From: Rosa chinensis
Lineage: Eukaryota > Streptophyta > Magnoliopsida > Rosales > Rosaceae
Assembly: GCF_002994745.2 (NCBI RefSeq)
Contig: NC_037091.1
Coordinates: forward strand, 11,656,501-11,720,500
Length of the DNA stretch: 64,000 nt
Reading direction: 5' to 3'
The position numbers and the translations under genes were made by a program. Each line of letters begins with the position of its first letter. Position 1 is the stretch's first letter. This document shows positions 43,921-55,500 of this stretch, piece after piece. The notes below the pieces were generated by a model. That model made no database searches and had not been told where the DNA came from. It was given only the letters and a program-made list of their open reading frames with translations.

Positions 43921-46900
43921 AATACCCCCACACTTAGCTTTTGCTAGTCCCTTAGCAAAATCAACATAACAAACCAAAAAGACTACAACACAAAACAAAG
44001 AAACTAACGAAAAAGACTAAGTATAGAAAACGAAAAACAAAGACTCAAGACTCAAAACAAACAAACATATAACACAAAAAGACTTAAACGAAAATCAAAA
44101 CCAAAAACAAAGACCAAGACGTTGACACACACAATGACCTCTAAGCCCTTTAACATATTGTCTCAGAAATCTCTTACTTTCAAGTCACTAAGATTAGCAC
44201 TTAACCAAGCATCACATCTTCAAGATATTCAAGAGCTAATTACAAAATATAATCCATATATAAGCATGTAAGACTTAGGGGTAAACAATGGTGATGGGTG
44301 TAGCTCAACACATTTCAAACAAGTCATGATTCAAGCCTCACACAGATATATCACTCTTTCTTCTCTTAGATTCAAGGCTCATGCTTAAAAGCTTATCACT
44401 CAAGTATATGTGAAAGAATAACAAGTAAATCACATATGTATAAGAAACGAAAGCACATATATTCATTTTTTTTCAAAAGATCTCATGAAAGATATCAACT
44501 ACTTGCACAAATGAACCCAAGCCATAAGTTCAACAGTCATGACTCATTTCCACAGATCAAAGGCTGTCCCATCTTAAGGATCAAAGAGGTCTTACAAATT
44601 AAGGTTGTAATGGGGCCAAGGCTTAAGGTTAAAAGAGACGAAGGGATAGGAAAATCACAAAGTATCCTAAAAACCTAGTAGAGCACTTGTTGATGTAGAG
44701 AGACCAATTTCAAACTCCACCTTGTGTTGTAGACGCTAAGTATCCTCCAAAGCGTTATAAAAGGGCCAAGTGTCATCATGTTGGGCCCAAAACTTCATTC
44801 TATCATTCTTTTGAACAAGTGTGAATAGGACAAAGACCAAATTTTTCAACAATGGGTCTTCAATTCAAAGCAAACTCCAAATCCACTAAGTATAGGGGAC
44901 TAAAATCCATAAACAAAAACAATAGCACACATTTTTTTCTTTATTTTGCCGTAATATTCTCTTTTATTTTTACGATTTCATTCTTTTTTTTCGGCAATAC
45001 ATACAATATTTCTTATGGACAAGTCTACCCCCACACTTGAACTTCTTCATGTCTTCAAAATCTTCCTTGATGCCAAAACTCCAAGCAAAGTCTCAAAATA
45101 TGCTCCACTAAGTCTTTAGAACAAAGGGTAAGGATATAACTATACTAGGGTTAAGGGTTAAGGAATTTTGAGGGTGATGAAAGAAAAGGTTCAATGTAGG
45201 CTCAAAATGGTTAAACTAGGGGAGTCCCACGACGGGCACAAATAGGGACACAGGCTATATTTGGCTATGGTGGTAAAAATCCTAAGTAAATTGCCTTTAT
45301 CCTTTCCAGAATCAGGGCCATATATTGATCATAAATGTCTCAACAAGCATAACAGTGAATTCTAGCATTCTCTAGTCCATCAAACTTAATCTATGGCAAG
45401 TAATCAATCAAGATGAAAGAATAATGAGATCAACAAAATCATCGCCAAGAAAATAAGAGTATAAATTCATTTTTTCATTAATCACTCAATCAAAGAAAGG
45501 GCACATGGCTCAAATTCTCACAAGGGTTATTATGAATCACAACTTATCTTCCACATGTTCATATTCTGTACCAAAGTTACGCATGCACCATATCTACTAC
45601 ACATTCATATGCTTTTCATAAATCATAATTAACCAAAGAATATCATCAAACATTATCTCAATCTTGTGATCCTCTTTTAGCCTTAATTTCAGAGATATAA
45701 GCTCATCCTAGACAGTTAAAAGGCATCCTAAGACTCAAAACACAAAATAAAAACAACACATAAAAGTGACGCAACAAACAAAACAAAACAAAAAAACAAA
45801 TTTTTTTTTTTTTTTTGTGAACAGTGACGAATATTTTTTTTTTATTATTAATAAAGTGACGAAAATATTTATTTATTTATTTTTATCTTTTTTTTTTTTA
45901 AGACCACAAAACTAGCTCCTAAAAACAAAGTGAAACGTTATACCCTTCCCCCACACTTAAATCATGCATTGTCCTCAATGTATAAACAAGTATAAAGCAT
46001 GGAAAGCATAAATCAAGCATGGAATAAGAGATAACGCAGGAAATCCTAAAACAAATAAAAATTATGAAATTAAAAGAGAAGGAAGAGTGCAAGAAAGCAA
46101 ATCTGCGTTGATGACTCCTCCACAGCTACGGTCGAAATGGGTTGCCTCCCATGCAGCGCTTAATGTTTAAAGTCTTTCAGCCTAGACTTGCACCTCCATT
46201 TATTCCAATATATACACACAACAAAACATCAAAAGTATGGATATATACAAGACCAACGAATTTTATGTATATATTTACAAGTTTTTACAATTTTTACAAT
46301 CTTTAAGTAGTTAACTCCAATAAGGAGTCGTGAATCAAGATTTAGACACATGGTCCAAAGATTCTAGTTTTAATACAAGTCTCCCTTCCCTTTATCTTTT
46401 GGTTACTCTTTTCACACAGAGCCAGGTAGTAGAGGAACGATTTTGGCGGAGCTCAGCTCACTTGATTAGCAGGGGACGAGACCCTTTGCTAGCACTTCTC
46501 GTATCCAATCAACCTAGACACCCTATGCTAATAAAGTGTGCCTACTTGATAAAGAAAACTTTGACAAGTATTAACAAGAGAATATTTCACCTAGTCCATT
46601 ATGACTCACAACTTCTTACCAAACCCAACTATTCTCGAAAATTGTCTAAGGCATTGATTTCAACAAGACATCATGAACTATTGTTTTGGACGTGCGGCCC
46701 AAGTCCTTGCCTCCACACATATTTCTTCTCAAATCTTTTGGGCAACCTTACTGAAATGGCCAGTGCGGGGGAGGACGAACACGAGAGGTAGAAACCATTT
46801 TGGCACAAGCTACTCCCACATAGTGGTTTAGGCTCGTTTGATTGCACTTCTGGATTCAAAACCCATCATGGACGTTGTCCCCTTCCTAGTCACCATTTCA

Positions 46901-47140
46901 CATAGGCTATACTTACTTAGATAAGAAAAGGCCCAAGTGTAAAACATTTTTCAAGTGTTAATAAAAGCCGCCCTCAACCTTAAAAGACCTGAATCAGGTA
47001 CTAATAAGGGGTTAAGGCTAATATCAACAAACGAGACTTCACCTATTCCATAACAGTTCATAATCCCTCACCAAAATCATACCTTAGTGGCGTTTTCATC
47101 ACATGAAGACTTTTCAATCCCCGGCAACGGCGCCAAAAAT
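43921..47140 (-). other. Internal region of the 8-kb element
   Basis: Lacks any recognisable retrotransposon protein. It has cccccacactt at 43925, 45028 and 45948, the first adjoining the LTR as the polypurine tract. T- and A-rich runs lie at 45790-45900. A ggttgcctcccatgcagcgc word at 46139-46158 resembles ggttgcctccctagaagcgc in the Athila-like element (about 37053-37072). A 153-codon plus-strand frame at 46330-46791 is antisense to the element and unrecognised. Confidence 0.7.
47119..47136 (-). other. Primer-binding site of the 8-kb element
   Basis: The minus strand reads tggcgccgttgccgggga beside the 5' LTR (47141-49530), with the same core as the Athila-like element's site. Confidence 0.8.
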
Positions 47141-49530
47141 TGATACGTGCAAAAGCATTCGCCAATTTAAACCCTGAAAATGTCGAGCGTTAGTATAGGA
47201 TAAGCAGGGATCGTTCTAAACCTGGGATTGAGGGTGCTAACATGTGAGACAAAATTAAAGAAAAGAATATACACATTTACGAAATCAAAGATATAATATA
47301 CAAGTTTCACACGAAATTAAAAACATATACAAGTTAAGTTAGAATTAAATTAGAAATCCATATACAACACAAATACAAACAACAAATCCTAGTTAAACTC
47401 TAACTACACAAATTCATGTATAACACAAACACATATTACTATTCACGAAAACACTATTCACGGAATTAAAATATATTTTCAGATTATTTACTTAATTATT
47501 TACGATTTACATGCATACTAAAAACCTAAATCGATTTTATTTATTTACAAATATACAAGAACACAAAACAAAAAAGAAGGGGGGTTTTAAAGATCAAAGT
47601 ATAAATTTTCAGAAAACAATAAAAGAATAAAACGTTTTCTATACAAAGGTGGGAAAAGAAGAACTTTTCGAAGAACAATTTTTCAAGAAATAATCAAGAA
47701 CAATCCATTCATGCAATCTTTAATCTTTTAGTTACCATGGAACGATATCAACCAAGAAACAAAGTTACAAGCGCCCAATGTCCCTTATATGACTTCCCTT
47801 TACACAATTGAATAGAACAAGCGCCTAAACAATATATTTCAAATGCAAGTATCACACAATCAAAGCAACTCATGATCTCATGCATTCAAATCATTAAGAG
47901 CAAGTGAAAGTTTAGTCAATAAACATGCAAATTCAAGTATTCAAAGCAAGTCTTTTCATTACATGCATAATCTGATCTCGACCTTTGTACAAAGCCTTTA
48001 CTACCATATTGAACTAGGATCAACAAGCGTTCACCTAATTACTAGCTCCAAATACATGCAATCATTCTATGTTGCGCACCAAAGAACAAGAACACATAAA
48101 AGTTCTCCATAAAACAAAACCAGATTATCATTCCATATTTCGGCAACTAATAAAGATCAAACACGCATAAACCAATCAATCATTGAAAAGAACATCCAAA
48201 TTGCATTCAAAAATCAGATTGTTAACTCATAGTTTCGGTTTTACATATAAGAAAATCAAAACAGAAAATACAAATACAAAAACACTAAACCGTAAAGAAA
48301 ACATAGGGAAGATGGTATGAACAACCCTTAACTACGTCCCAAGGTCCAAAGCAGATCCAAGGCAGCAACACAAGGTAGAATTCACGGCTAGGATGGAGGG
48401 TGGCACGGCTAGGAGCTTGTAGATGCAAAAACCTGAAACTTAAGAGCAAACCGGTGAGAAATCGAATTTGTGGAGAAAAAGTGTTCACCCCTGAACGTCT
48501 AATACACAAGGTATATATAGTAGAACGTCTCAAGGCACTCCCAATTCGTTTCTACTTGGTTTCTCTTAGTTCGTGTTGATTTAGGACTTCTTTCTCACAA
48601 AACAGATTTCCGGCAGGATTGACCTCAGTCCACTAAAACGGCCATAACTTGCTCTAGAAAATAGCTATTGACGAACCGTAAAACTCTCTGGAAACTAGAC
48701 ATCCGTAGCTTTCCAACCATATAAAGATCATAATTTTCTGAGCTCTGAGAGATTTTTGACACTCCGTTGAAGTTGACTGATCTGCACAGGCAGATTTCCG
48801 AATCTGTAATGGATTTGTCTTTTAATGCACAAGTTGAGTCCAATTCGGTTTTCCCTTGCATCACATGCCTCTCACATGTCTTCCACGCCTATTCTGAAGT
48901 AGAAACGTCAAGAACCTTCAAGAATCCTCAAGAATCTCACGAAATTCAATCCTTACTCAACAAGAAGTCCAAAGTCCACATTACTTTGTAATTCGAATTC
49001 CTTGTTGCTTCCTCTTCCATGTGCACGGCATATGACCTTCTTGAGACTTCTAGATGCTTCATGATCGTTCCATAGCTCTCCTAGTATGAGTAGAACTCCA
49101 TATACAAGTAGGTTTCCTAGTTGAATACAAACTTCTTTTCTGCGATTCTTCTACACTCTTCCGGAACCTTCTTGAGTAATCCTTATCCAACAGGGACTCC
49201 TTGTCACACTAGGATTCCTTATCTGAGTAGAATTGGGTTTCCTTGTCCAAGTAGAACTTCTAATTTCCGCGACTTAAGAGTTTGAATCCAAGTCAGCTTC
49301 TGATTCCTACTCCAACTAGGATTCCTTTTCCTAGTCAAACTGGGAGAACTTCCATTTCTTCATTTCTTTCCATTTCTGCGCCACTTGTGCTTTCCTTAGC
49401 CATTTTTGGACCTTGAGACTCCATTTTACCTGTAAAACACTAACTAAGTTAAATTGATCGAGATAAAGGAAATAACTTAGCAAAATATAGGGTTTAAACA
49501 TTATAAACGTCTCATTTTATGCTCCTATCA
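47141..49530 (-). repeat. 5' LTR of the 8-kb element
   Basis: 2,390 bp. Observed differences from the 3' LTR are single bases near 47223, 47980, 48071 and 49236 in this copy's coordinates. It would contain the promoter, on the minus strand. Confidence 0.9.
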
Positions 49531-51507
49531 AACAACCAAGCCTAAAATTGGTCAAGAGAACCACAAGTGAATGCGGAAACCCACAACCAAGTGGTATTGA
49601 CAATGAAAGTGGTTTGTGAAATTTGATTTTGATTGTGAAAAATAAAATTGACAATTGAAAATTAAAATTGCAACTAAAGATAAATATAATAGAAACTAAT
49701 CAAGAAGTGGAAATTAGGTTACTAGGGTATCCTCCTAGCCAAAATTAATGCACAAATATATTCGGACAACGGTCATTCAATTCATAATGGCATCAAGAAC
49801 CGTACCCAAGGCTTTTCAAGGCTCATGGGTCATTAGATTCCTTAAAGGGTATTTCTACTCCGGGTCAAGGGTCGTAGAAACTCAATTGGGACAATCTAGA
49901 GCCTTGTTAGGGCCTCTAGTTGCACCAAAAGGCGAAGAGTCCTAAAATCAAAGTTCCCAAGCTAGCCAATACGGCAATCGAAATTGGTATTATAACTAAC
50001 CATGTTCTAAACAAATGTCCTAGTTATAAATTAGAGAAGTGATTAGGTCCCCTAATTTGTTCTAGACATGCTCATCTACACATTGAAGAGTTAATCAAGC
50101 TCTTAATCATGCATCTAAGCCAAATAATATAGATTAGAACATATGCCAAACACGAAATTAAAAACCATTGAATTAAAACATATTTATTACATCAAATTCA
50201 TGCCAGGGCTCAAACCCTAGCTTCCTAAATAGACTACTCACAACCCATCAATAAATCAACAAAAATATACATCAATTAAAGAGGTAAAGGTGAAGAGGAG
50301 TGAGAAGCAACAAGAACAAGTCACAAATTGCTAAGGAGCAAGTATGACAAGCCTTGATTTATGATTTCCCACTTTTACCCAATCTTAAATATTGATGTTC
50401 CTTGAAGTCCCTTGAGAAATTGATGAGGATTTGATGTGGAGTAGTGAAGATTAAAAGAAAATATATAGTGGGTATGGTGGGTGTGGTGTTTTGGGGAGGA
50501 AGAGAGGATGAGAAAAGGAATTCTGGTGGTGTGTCATGTGCGGCTACTGTTGGATAGAGAATTATATATGGGTGTGCTGCTGTAGGGTTCTCGTAAAGGA
50601 CAGAGGGTAGTGTGAGTAAATGGATGGATGGATGATTGCCAGAGGGAGAAGAAACGGAATCTAGGCTGTTCAAAAAGAAGGAGAGAAATTAAATGGCACG
50701 TGGTGGTGTGTGAGTTAGAATGGATTAGGCCCAATTATGATTAATCAAACCATTGATTAATTTATGGTTTAATTAACCATCATGCTGCTGATTTCCTTTG
50801 CTTCTTCACGTGCCCACCATTTGTTAATTAAATTAACACTTCTTTGCTTCTTTTATTATTATTATTTTTTTCTTTCTCCCTCTTCTTCTCGATGCATTTC
50901 CGCATATACTATCGGAGGCAATTAGATTCTGCTCCTTTGATGGCGTTGACCACGGTTGACCCGCATCGACTATTTCGTCTCTTTCTCAGAAAACTCTAAT
51001 TAACTCCAATTTTACATCGTTTCCTCACGATTTCTGCAACTCCGCTTATTTCCTACAAGTAAATAAAAATGGATTAATTACATTATAATTGACTTGAGGA
51101 CTAACTAATTTATCATGTTTTAGATACAATTACATGCATAAAAATGCGTGTAATCAACTGGAAGTACGGTCGCTGGGTTTCAACGAGGTTGAAGGTTTGC
51201 TCCGGGGAGGCTTTGTAATCGCTGGAATTGATTGATTGTCCAGAGAGAGGTCCTTTACTTTGCCGCTTAACCCTGTATTTATACACCTAGGGTTTCGACT
51301 GCTCCTTGCCTTAGAAGGATCATTAATTGAAGTTTCCTATTCAATTTCTGCTACTCGATCCCAATAAGGTTTCGTCTTCCCTATGGACCACGGCATGGGC
51401 GAAGCTATACCCCAAACCCGAGTAGGCTTATTTTTGGGTCGCAGGTATCGGCCCATCGGGTCAAATCCACCAAAGGATCTTACCAAAAATACTTTTGGGC
51501 TCAAACA

Positions 51508-51860
51508 CTTACTATGGAGTCTTGATCTTCATATGTGAAGAGACTAATCAGACTTCTAATACATGCCAAAAAGTTTTGATTTTTCTGCAGTAGCCAATTT
51601 CCACCGGCACGAAAAGTATCTCTACTGTTGAGAATATATACATCCCACATGGGAAAAATGGGACATTTCCTATGGGTTTATAAGGATTTGGGCCACTCCA
51701 TCCATTGCCAATTGATTTTGGATGTAAACCTCATATTACTTTTTCATCCACAAGCACCGAAAGAGCTAATGTTCCAATTAGGGTCACATATAAGACCTAG
51801 ATACAGTAGACCGGCGCCAGTTAGATAGCTGCTAAATATGATCATACAATTTTCTTGTCT
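51508..51860. repeat. Duplicated intergenic segment, copy 3 (right part)
   Basis: Resumes copy 3 after the nest: ggagtcttgatctt(c/t)at(a/g)tgtgaagag and then the gacctagatacagtagaccgg word, matching 26820-27010. An LTR fragment is inserted at 51626-51752. Confidence 0.65.
51626..51752 (+). mobile_element. Short copia-like LTR fragment
   Basis: About 127 bp absent from the parallel copy at 26930-26950. It begins tgttgagaatatatacatcc and includes cccacatgggaaaaatggga, typical of some plant copia LTR starts. It ends near catccaca without a clear TSD, so it is probably truncated. Confidence 0.45.
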
Positions 51861-51888
51861 CTAAGTCAACTACCATATTACTGTAGCA

Positions 51889-52270
51889 AAATTTCAGCTT
51901 AATTATAAAACATGGAGCACGCATGATCGTTTATTCCATATTTGCTATTTCCATGCGTAGCAAAGCAGTTGTGCCCGTTAATACTCATGACCTGAGGTTG
52001 TACCACATATACAAATTTCAGGACGACTTGAAGCATGCATATACAAATTTCGAACTGATCGATATCCTTCCATACTATTAAGCTGTCCAAAAAAAAAAAA
52101 ATGCATGTTATATACTTAGACCAGTTCATTATATTTAAGTCCTGAAATTTGTATATATATGGTACAAACTCAGGTCAGTATTAACCATAACTGCTTTGCT
52201 ACACATGAAAATATGGAAGAAATGATCATGCATGCTCCATATATGTTTTATAAGCCGAAATTTGTATATG
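51889..52270. repeat. Long inverted repeat, arms of about 125 bp
   Basis: The left arm (51889-52023) and right arm (52141-52270) match in reverse complement, sharing taaaacat...ggagca(c/t)gcatgatc, tgtagcaaagcagtt and gacctgag(g/t)ttgtacca, with small gaps. The spacer is about 115 bp. Transcribed, it could form a long imperfect hairpin. It ends within 7 bp of the CACTA element. Confidence 0.75.
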
Positions 52271-52276
52271 GTACAA

Positions 52277-52390
52277 CACTATGCCAAAAAGGCCTTCAGA
52301 CGACACACTTCAGACGACATAAGTTTTGTTTTATGTCGTCTGAGTTTTTCAGACGACATAATTTTTTTTTCTGTCGTCTGAATATACACT
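52277..52390. repeat. CACTA subterminal repeats
   Basis: Five copies of tcagacgac, three forward and two inverted, lie within 110 bp, several extended to tcagacgacataa, so they can pair as hairpins. In En/Spm elements such subterminal words bind the element's own DNA-binding protein (known for TNPA); binding here is inferred. Confidence 0.75.
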
Positions 52391-52408
52391 AAAACCATAC
52401 TGGTTTAA

Positions 52409-52550
52409 TTTGGAAAAATGGTGAGCATTCAGACAACACATTTGTGTAGTTGTAGAAGGTGGTGATTTCCTATCTCAAATTTGGATAAATGGTGAGCATT
52501 CAGACAACACATTTATGTAGTTATAGAAGGTGGTGATTTCCTATCTCAAA
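52409..52550. repeat. Two 71-bp tandem units
   Basis: Units at 52409-52479 and 52480-52550 share ggtgagcattcagacaacac and gaaggtggtgatttcctatc and differ at a few bases. Each carries a degenerate subterminal word (tcagacaac). Confidence 0.85.
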
Positions 52551-52556
52551 TTTGGA

Positions 52557-55500
52557 GGGATATCCAAAAGTTGATGAATTCTTTTCCCTCTCAAATAGCC
52601 ATATGCCCTAGTTGACTGGAATATGTTGTGACATTCAGACAACATTTAAATGTTGTCTCAATGAGGGGGTTGTTTTAAAATTTCCCAAGTAATTTTGACT
52701 TGTGCTATTTGACATATATCCCTCGCAATTAAGTCGCTTTCTGTCCTTCTCACTCGATCAATCAGCTCTGTCATCTCGACCTAGCTAGCTAGAACCCGCG
52801 AAAACTAAAACATCAGCCTCACTCTCTCCTTTTCACTTAGCTCTCTCAGCTCTCTCCGATCTGTGTTCTCTCTCAGCTAATTTCGATTCGGTTCTTTTCT
52901 ATTTGGGGATGGGGTGCCTTTCATCCTCGTCAAAATAACAAACACCGTTCAAAATAACCCAGACCTCTCTCTCTCTCTCTCAGCCTCCTTGATAGACTAC
53001 GGCGGCGAAACGGCGGCATTCAATGACTTTGCTTGGTGTCTTCTTGAATCCGAAGTCAATCACTCAGTGAGTCGTCGTCTTCTCTCTCTCAATCTCTCAT
53101 AGACGGTCGCCGATACTAGCCCTCTCCCTTTGTCCTCGAAGCTCGACTGCACCATTGAAGCTTTGTTTTGAGAAAGGTGTTGGCTTTAGTCAATTTTTCT
53201 GGGATTTATATGATCTGGGTTTCGTTCAATTTCGTTTTTATTGGGTTTTTAATGCATGTGTTTTGTTTCTCAATAGATGAAATTGGTAAGTTTAATTGAA
53301 ACACGGTTGTTTTGCAGATCTATACCTTCAGATTCTTCACCCCGAAGCAATCAAGAGCCAACAGAAGAGTTCCCTGCAAGAAAGATTAGTTTGCTATATC
53401 GACCATTGGGGCTTGGTTGCTGTGATTGTAGCAAGGTTAGTCCTTTGTAGACTTTTGTACTGATTTTGTTAATAGGAAAGTGTGAATGGGGAGGACACCG
53501 TCCCGATAAGCATGGTTGATTTTTTGAAGAACCAAAAACTGAATTGAGTTTGGTGATTCAAATAATTTTATGGTCTATTTTGTTGCCCAATGAATTGAAT
53601 TAGTGCAGCAGTGGAATGGTATTTGTTGTATCTCAGTAATGTAGTGATAGTTTCCTTCTGAGAAGAAAGAAAATTAGGTTATGGTCCTATTTAGATTGTT
53701 GGTTATCAGTGTAAGTGTGATATCCTGCACCTTCAAAGTGTTTTTGTTTTTGGGTTAGTTTCTTTTTAAATTTCTTATTATTTTGTTACTTTTCTTTAGT
53801 TAAAACTTTCTGTTATATATATATATATTATGTATTAATTAATTGTTTTATTTATTTATTTATTTATTTTTGCTTGATAATTGTTAAAGTGATAAGAAGG
53901 TTTGGTTTGGTTTTTGACCCGGGGGGGGGGGGGGGGGGGGTTGACAGAAAAGAAAGTGAGTTAGAAATCAGATGAAAGGGGAAGAAGACGGGAAAAGAAA
54001 AGAGAGAAGAGGGAGATGAAAAGAGGAAAAAAAAGAAGAAGAAAGAAAACATAAGGGAGGGGATCGATTGAGTGTTAGAAGAAAAAGGAGGATGAACAAA
54101 GGAGAATGGGAGTTTGATTTTGCTGCTTTTGAAACTGAACTGTGAGAAGGGAAAGGGAGGAAGTTTTCAGAAGTGATGGGTTTCCGTTCGGGTTGTTTAG
54201 TAGCTATGGTTGTCTTGCTTTAGGTGGCTGACTCCTCTGTTTTATAATTTTACTTGAATTTCTTTATTGCTCTGTTGATGCTTGGTCAAGATTCATGGCT
54301 TTGTGAATTTGTTATGTGTTAGTTATTACTTTTCAAATCAAGTACGTAATTCATTTGTGAAAATTGAGTTGAGGATTTGGTGGTCCGATTATTCTATTGC
54401 CTTGAGCATATATATGAACTGATTGTGGGATTGGTGTGCTTGGATGGTTTGATTATTCTCGGTTTGATTTGAGTTGAGGGAGTGGCTTTTCTTTTATTCT
54501 GTTTTTCAATAATAACCTGTTTCCAATTTATGTGATTTCAATTCTGTTTTACCTTTTAGCCTTTTAGAATTCTATTAATTTTGGTACTCTGGGGTTTCGA
54601 CATCCTAGTTCTAATTTGACTTAGAGGAAAGGTTGTTGTCCAATAGCTCTAATCTTTCTTAAGATAGGATGTTGCTTCAACAGTTGCTTGGTTTCCTGAG
54701 TTTATATTTCAAGAACAGATAACTTTCTTTTTTAGGAAACAATAGCAGTTTTGTTCAATTGCTAGTATTGGGATTGTATTCGAAGTTTATGTTATTCTAC
54801 TTTGTCTTTTGAACCCAACTTCGGGAAAGCAATTTCATCTTGGCTTATCTATAATATGTGATAAATTTTATTATGGTTTTTCTGCTTGATCAATACCTTG
54901 GCTCTCAAAAAAAAAAAAAGGTTGTTGTCCAATAGAATATTACTTCTAGTTAGGACTGAAGATTATTAGTTGTTGTTACTTTGATTTAATGGCATGCACA
55001 ATCTTCTGAATCTTCTTTGTGATTATGTTGAGTTTATTTCTACGAATAGTATTGTGCCTATTTTAGCAATCTGACAAGTCCTTAAAGAAGTAATTATATG
55101 ACTTATTTTTCTTCTCCCTACTTGAGTTTTATGTACTGGTCAGTGTATTCAAGTTAGAATTGGATTCGACTTTATGAGATTGCTGCTTTTGTTTAATTGT
55201 GTAGTGGTGCGAGTGGCTTCTACTTTATGATTTTGTGTTTCTTTTCTTCATAATTATGTTTTATTGATTATACTTTACAGCTGTGCATATACTTCTACTT
55301 TGTAATTACTATATGGAGTACTTTCTGTGGTTTGGTCGGTAATCTTGTTACCGTAAACTTCTTACTTGCTTTATTAGTAGTTAACGATGTTTTTCAGAAG
55401 AAGTTTTGAGCTGGGTCTTTACAGTAAGGCATTTGGATGATTTTCTTTAATAAATGTAGTGATAGTTTGCTAATTCTCTTTTTACTAAAGCTCTCACAAT

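Larger units (their letters stand above)
41531..49530 (-). mobile_element. 8,000-bp LTR element without coding capacity (LARD-like)
   Basis: Two LTRs of exactly 2,390 bp (41531-43920 and 47141-49530) flank a 3,220-bp internal region. The TSD is aacaa on both sides (41526-41530 and 49531-49535). The empty site is preserved at 33202-33207 in the sister LTR. A tRNA-Asp-type primer site (47119-47136) and a purine tract (complement of 43921-43935) place it on the minus strand. By eye the LTRs differ at only four positions, so insertion is recent. No gag, protease or pol is seen. It is the youngest layer of the nest. Confidence 0.93.
33006..51220 (-). mobile_element. Athila-like LTR element with gag and protease only
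   Basis: The LTRs (33006 to about 34894, and 41329 to about 51220 with an 8-kb insertion) are about 1.89 kb each. The internal region 34895-41328 is minus-strand. A primer site complementary to the 3' end of a tRNA-Asp type (tggcgccgttgccggggatt on the minus strand) lies at 41307-41326. Only gag and a retropepsin are encoded; no RT, RNase H or integrase is visible in 6.4 kb. The flanks actgg (33001-33005) and gctgg (51221-51225) are a TSD with one mismatch. The LTR ends lack a clean TG on the 5' side. Confidence 0.8.
32605..51507 (-). mobile_element. Solo LTR split by nested elements (outer shell)
   Basis: It begins tgtttggctcc and ends ttttgggctcaaaca, flanked by a perfect TSD cttac at 32600-32604 and 51508-51512. 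Its own sequence is only 32605-33005 and about 51226-51507, roughly 690 bp. On the minus strand it has a TATA-like gtataaatacagg and resembles Tat/Ogre-lineage LTRs. The rest of the span is the Athila-like element at 33006-51220. No internal region remains, so it is solo. Confidence 0.78.

Noticed and set aside
46330..46791. 153-codon plus-strand frame as a possible gene carried by the 8-kb element
   Set aside because: It is antisense to the element and has no recognisable domain or composition signal. Kept only as a note on the internal region.
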